64,000 bases of DNA from Casuarina equisetifolia (Eukaryota > Streptophyta > Magnoliopsida > Fagales > Casuarinaceae). The notes beneath the pieces are model-generated. The model did no database searches. It was given only the letters and a program-made list of their open reading frames with translations, and was not told the origin of the DNA. Made by a program: the position numbers and the translations under genes. The number at the start of each line of letters is the position of its first letter. Within the stretch, counting starts at the first letter, position 1. Of this stretch, positions 59,451-64,000 are shown piece by piece. The stretch spans positions 3,286,001-3,350,000 of the forward strand of contig CM052357.1 in NCBI GenBank assembly GCA_028551475.1. Reading direction: 5' to 3'.

Positions 59451-60929
59451 AAAAAATTACGTAATTCTATTCATTTGATTTTGAATTTTTGAAAATGGTA
59501 TCCATAAATTAATTATTTTTAAATCATTTTATGAATAGGATCTTTTCTAGATATAATTCCTTTGTAACTAGCTTGCCTAGATTCATGCCAATTTTTTTTA
59601 GAAACAACTTTAAAACACATCCCTACAAAAATATGAGACATAAAATCTAATAATAAAATTTATTTTAGGTGTTTATACAACATGTTTGGAATGCGTGAAT
59701 GGGTGAGTGTGATAGAAATGAGGGGAAAAAATTACCTTCTGATGAATGGGAAAAAGCCTTTCGAAGACATGTGTTGTCCCGGCTTTTATACAAAGCAAAA
59801 TATGAAGAAATATATTCCTTTATAGGCTGAGTTCTTGTGATTCTCTTGTGTTTAAGAAAAGAAAAAGTTAAAAATAATAATCATTTTATATCATCAATAT
59901 ATCAACATAATATTATTTATGTATCTTCAAACATGTGATACTCTTAATATGAGAATAAATTAGAATAATATCATAGCAAATAAAGAATTATATGGACATC
60001 CAACCTTTTTAGTTGTGACTTGAGAGAAGTGTCTATTTTAATAGTTGCTCTTCACGATTAGTGAGAAATTATACAAAGTAAACATGATTTCCATTGATTG
60101 AACAAACACTAATTTGGAGATGGCAATGAAAGAAGAGAGATTTTGAATAGCAAATACTCTACCACAAAAACACAATCTTTGTCATTAATAATGATGATGA
60201 ACTTGTCAATATCTTATTAGAAATAATTTGCAACAATTTCTTAGGAGTGATAATAAAAAAGTTGAGTAAGTTTATACGACATTATTAAAATAAGTGAATA
60301 AAATTCAAACATAAGTGAAGTGACTAATGGTGCTAAATGTGTCCATAGCTTTTTAATGTTGTAGAATCTCTAAAGTTCAAATTTGTACATATGAACGGCT
60401 CAAGCTTTCACTTTGCATTTCTTCATCATTATGATCATGAGAGAATGAACACTTAAAATGTGTAGCTAATTGAAGAAATGACTATAACACATCAAAGGAA
60501 GAAATAGTGTATTTGATGGATACCATTTTTGTGGAAGCACCATGTGCTGTTTCTATTAACATTTCTCAAAGAATAAATGAAACCTGATTACAAGCTAAAT
60601 ACGGGAAGAATGCAAGTTGGGCCTAACCATGTCTCTTGGCCCATAACAATAATACAACTTAAACCTAAGGCCTACAACACCTACACATTTTTACACTAAT
60701 AGTTCTATTTGGCATGTACTGTTCAAGTTCAACGTCTATTGTGGCTTCCTGAATCAGATTGCAACACATTTACTCCTTAGTAACAATCTAAGATTGCCCC
60801 AAATGATGAAACAAAACATCTTTTATCTTCTAGGTAAAGAGAAGTATCATTTGAGCAAAAATAATAATTGAAAATCAAGACTCCAAAAAAGGAAAAGTTC
60901 ACACATGAAATAAATTAAACTTTTGCCAC
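59451..60929. other. AT-rich spacer; part repeats 42200-42440 and 37060-37520
   Basis: 59450-59720 follows blocks B and C (AATTCTATTCATTTG, TTTTAGGTGTTTATAC). 60340-60860 resembles 37060-37520. No gene recognised. Confidence 0.6.
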
Positions 60930-61440
60930 TTCAAAGTCGACAAATAATTTACAACTCCCAAATCTCGTTGTGGAGTCAAAAAGGATCTGTGGAAATTCTA
61001 CAATGTCATGCCACTCTGGAGTGTTGTATGGGCGCTCAATCGAACACCAGTTTCGCGGTGATGTTATAAATTTGAACATGTACAATAAGGTTTCCCATGC
61101 AAATATTATGAATGCGCTTGACGAAAGGCCTATTCCAATGTGGTAGCTTTTTAGCAATCGTCAGGTCCAGAGCTCCCAAAGTTATTGAAAAAACTGTATT
61201 GATCCTTAAAGAAAAGGCCACGACTAGTTATTTGCGAGAAGTTGTGAGTTCTGCAAAATCAGCTCCTTCCCCTATTCCTTGTGCACTGAATGAACATCGC
61301 CGCTTTCTCTTAAAACAAGCAAATGAAAAAAATGGAAACATAACTTGGTTAAAACAAAAGGCAACCAAAATAGAGAGGAGAAAGACAAAGAACCAAAAAT
61401 CCTATACGATGCTCTTTCTAGTACCATAGAATCCATAACG
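60930..61440 (-). repeat. Duplicate pair, copy 2 (partner 57541-58060)
   Basis: See 57541-58060. The minus-strand frame 61221-61036 corresponds to the frame there. It diverges after the shared KKLPH region. Confidence 0.75.
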
Positions 61441-61485
61441 TATTCAAGCTTGCATACCTGTAGTATTCTTATAAGAAGGTGCAGA

Positions 61486-61659
61486 TAAAGCCTCATGCTA
61501 TCTCACCATAAATACACTAACACAGTAAAAGAGCAAAAGTCAAGAAGAGAATACATCAATCATGGTTGTTTTTAAAGCCTCATGCTATCTCACCATAAAT
61601 ACACTAACACAGTAAAAGAGCAAAAGTCAAGAAGAGAATACATCAATCATGGTTGTTTC
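61486..61659 (+). repeat. Exact 87-bp tandem duplication
   Basis: 61486-61572 and 61573-61659 agree at 86 of 87 positions; only the last base differs. The related places in blocks B (44490) and C (51300) show no such doubling. Confidence 0.95.
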
Positions 61660-61734
61660 AAGCTATTACACAACAGGTATTTGTAATTATTTCAACAACA
61701 CAACACATTGACTAAAAGATGGAGTAAGAGACTC

Positions 61735-62308
61735 ACTGCAGGTTTAGTCCATACCCAACTTTGAGGATGTAGATGAACAATTTTGAAATGCTTGCCACCA
61801 TAATCAAAATAGAGCACTGTAAAAGACTAATAGCTGGTCAACAACATTTCACTTGAAGTCAACACATTATTTAGTTATTTAATGTCTCCAATGACATAAA
61901 ATTTTGCAACATAAGACAAGTGTGGTGGGAGCTTTGGCAGTGCCTGAAGCCCAGAACAATCACTGAGTTAAAGAGCTATAATGCTAGAAAGTTGAAAGAT
62001 GCTCTCTGGCATTCTCAACAGTATCTGCTTCCATTTAGATATGAATGCTGAAATAGGGGTGAGTGATCAAGATTATTAGGAATTGCTTCATCTGACAGGT
62101 TGAAAAAACTTAGATTTAGCACTATCAAAGAGTTTAAAGCTAAAAATGAAGACTTTGCCAATGTTTTAATATCAGTACAATCATGTAATGAGAGGGAAAA
62201 AAAAAAGATTAAAAAGTTGACAAATAAATTTTTGTATTCTTGCCAATTTGTTCTTAGATAAATCCAAATTTTTGGGTGAGGAAAAACTCTAAAAAATATA
62301 TAAGACAA
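61735..62308 (-). pseudogene. TNL LRR-exon remnant
   Basis: Collinear with 52990-53600 of the TNL: GGTTTAGTCCATA, GTGG(T/G)AGCTTTGGCA(G/A)TGC and the AGTTTAAAGCTAAAAATGA-type segment. The minus-strand frame has LVLNLSFFNLSDEAIPNNLDH and SYLNGS, a recognisable TNL LRR (compare LDLSYCNLLDGTLPSDLG). Stops and frame changes separate the pieces. No upstream NB-ARC. Confidence 0.75.
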
Positions 62309-62722
62309 CCTGTATTTTTATCAATCTATATTAATATCAAACTGTAAGTCTACATCAATTTAGATGATCGTTCTTTAAATCTACATTGCATCTGCATGCT
62401 TCAATTTGATCTTAAAGTTGTATATTTGGAATCCAGGAGACCACTCAGTTTTCTACTTCGATCATTAAAGCTAGAGTGAGGGAGAAGTAGCATACTCTTC
62501 GTAGCGTGGAACTCACTACAACAAAGGCAGCATGTGAACGTTGATGCCTGGAGACCCAATGGAGCATACACAATGCTAATCCCAGTGTTCCAACACCGCT
62601 ATCTCGGTCCTTGCCCCTAATGCATGGTAAAATGCAGTCCGTGGTGGATTGCCTTTCCATTTAGGCTGCGCTGGTCTTAGTTGGCACTGACGGAGCTCTG
62701 AAAAGCTTCTTGTGGACAGAGG

Positions 62723-62830
62723 CAGTCTCATACTCACCTGGAAAACTTGAAGTTATAGCAATTAAGAGATTTACCACAGCACATTGCCATTAAGCAACCT
62801 CAAATCGCTGTCGAATACAACTTATTGAGA
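62723..62830 (-). other. Exon-like repeated cassette with splice donor, copy 5
   Basis: Minus strand GTTGTATTCGACAGCGATTT, then about 70 bases later TTCCAG|GTGAGTATGAG. Same family as 24687-24789 and 37563-37849. It carries an in-frame stop in the frame that is open in copy 2. Confidence 0.5.
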
Positions 62831-63179
62831 GTTGCACATTCATGAACCTTCAGAATTATTCATTTTAGGATTCAGGGAAATTTAATTCATTCAGATGTGT
62901 TAGTAATAAAAAAAAAATCAGTAAAGAAAAACAGAAACTGGACTAAGTTAAGACAAAATACCATCAAAACAAAATTGAAAAAGACAAAATACCCATTTAA
63001 AAAAAAAAAAGATAGAGTCGTATGATAAGTCATGGAAAAATAAGTATATAATGCTCTTCCCAGTTTCACAACTTCTATAATAAGTCTAGTATATCTGTAG
63101 TATGCTCATGATACAAGGGACAAGATGGCCAAATAAAATGATAGGGTTCACAAAAGTAAAAGGACTCGTCGAACTTTGT

Positions 63180-63345
63180 AAATCCAAGCCGGTGGCAAAA
63201 TGCTACTAGGAATAAAACATAGCTCTGGAACATCATTCCATTATACCTGCTGTGTTCCTTACTCCAACTCCACATATACTCAAACTGGTTATTGCAATTG
63301 AAACCCCAATGTAGCTCCATCCAACGAAATCACTCTCCAATTTTT
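63180..63345 (-). pseudogene. TNL C-JID terminal shard
   Basis: Minus-strand 63330-63290 reads ESDFVGWSYIGVSI, matching IRRDLVTWSYIGASI near the end of the C-JID exon at about 52.5 kb. A stop follows about 24 codons later. It is a leftover of a TNL 3' end, consistent with the LRR remnant 1 kb away. Confidence 0.65.
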
Positions 63346-64000
63346 AGAAAAGCCATTTTTTTTATAAACATAAACTGTGTTTGGCCCAAATGAGGGGACC
63401 CTAGCGACGGTAAAGACTAAGAAAAGTTTTGGATTATTGTGGTGCTGCTACTTTTGCATTATTGTGGTGGAAGATATGACTTTCCGAAATCCTATGTCCC
63501 AGACAAAAATAAAAAATATCATATTTGTTGTTCAAAAATATGGAACAGATACAAACTTTGGTGATGATAATAATAAGATATTTTCTTTTTCTACTTCAAT
63601 CAAGAATCTTTAGGGAAGAAAGGTGGGAAGAGCACCACATGCCTTTAGGGACTCCCACGCTAAGCGGAAACAGTATATGGATGTTGATGGCTCTAAAGAT
63701 TTAATTAAAGCATATTCAAAATCCCAATGATTTAAGATTCCTACCATGGTCCTACGTCCTACTGCAATGAGAAATTCGGTTATGTATTTCATTCCCATTT
63801 AGGTTATATGAGATCGTCAGCATCACTATGATTCAACCACGAGTCATTGTTCAATGCACCATGTTGCCAGATGCAAATGACTCAAAAATAAAGAATGTTA
63901 TTGGAATTTGAAAAATTGAACACTACATTCTTCGTTACAGACCACAGAAAACAAACCACAATATTCATGTGAACTTTTCAGAATAAAGGCACTCTTCTTC
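63346..64000 (-). repeat. Spacer, then start of another cluster repeat (copy E)
   Basis: From about 63790 the sequence follows the family at 21720, 43138, 50250 and 58260 (CCCATTTAGGTTATATGAGATC, GAGTCATTGTTCAATGCA, TTCAGAATAAAGGCACTCTTCT). It is cut by the window end. 63346-63780 holds no recognised gene. Confidence 0.65.

Overview
This looks like nuclear DNA of a dicot flowering plant. It carries TIR-NBS-LRR (TNL) immune-receptor sequence, a class essentially missing from grasses. It also has short GT-AG introns of about 107-148 bp, AT-rich spacers, a family-1 UDP-glycosyltransferase, a plant LRR receptor kinase, plant LTR retrotransposons and a nuclear copy of plastid DNA. I cannot name the species.

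Layout. 1-8.4 kb: repeats, two decayed copies of a TNL 3' end and a broken copia remnant. 9.45-10.93 kb: one intact intronless glycosyltransferase gene (UGT73-like). 11.72-19.64 kb: a complete but dead Sirevirus-type copia element with 1.1-kb LTRs, a 5-bp target duplication, several stops and two frameshifts. 21-30 kb: duplicated non-coding blocks, a lone last exon of a receptor-kinase gene, a plastid ndhB fragment and two broken TIR exons. 30.10-32.24 kb: a small non-coding LTR retrotransposon on the minus strand, whose empty site survives in a paralogous repeat at about 4.34 kb. 38.26-41.24 kb: an apparently intact two-exon MIK2-like LRR receptor kinase on the minus strand. 41.4-51.9 kb: two copies of the block upstream of that gene, each with 119-bp tandem repeats and TNL debris; one carries a 500-bp inversion. 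52.4-56.4 kb: a nearly full-length five-exon TNL on the minus strand, disabled by an early stop, a one-base frameshift and loss of the TIR catalytic glutamate. 57-64 kb: more duplicated blocks and TNL fragments.

How it fits together. This is a receptor-gene birth-and-death region. All recognisable TNL and receptor-kinase pieces lie on the minus strand, as expected if blocks of receptor plus upstream DNA were repeatedly copied head-to-tail and then decayed. Only the glycosyltransferase and the MIK2-like kinase look functional. Both retroelements have LTR pairs about 2% diverged, almost entirely by transitions, so both inserted after most of the segmental duplication. I found no tRNA, rRNA, CRISPR or other RNA gene by eye. 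No clearly new system was found; the strongest unusual items are the dead-TIR TNL, the plastid insertion, the inverted block and the amplified repeats upstream of the kinase.
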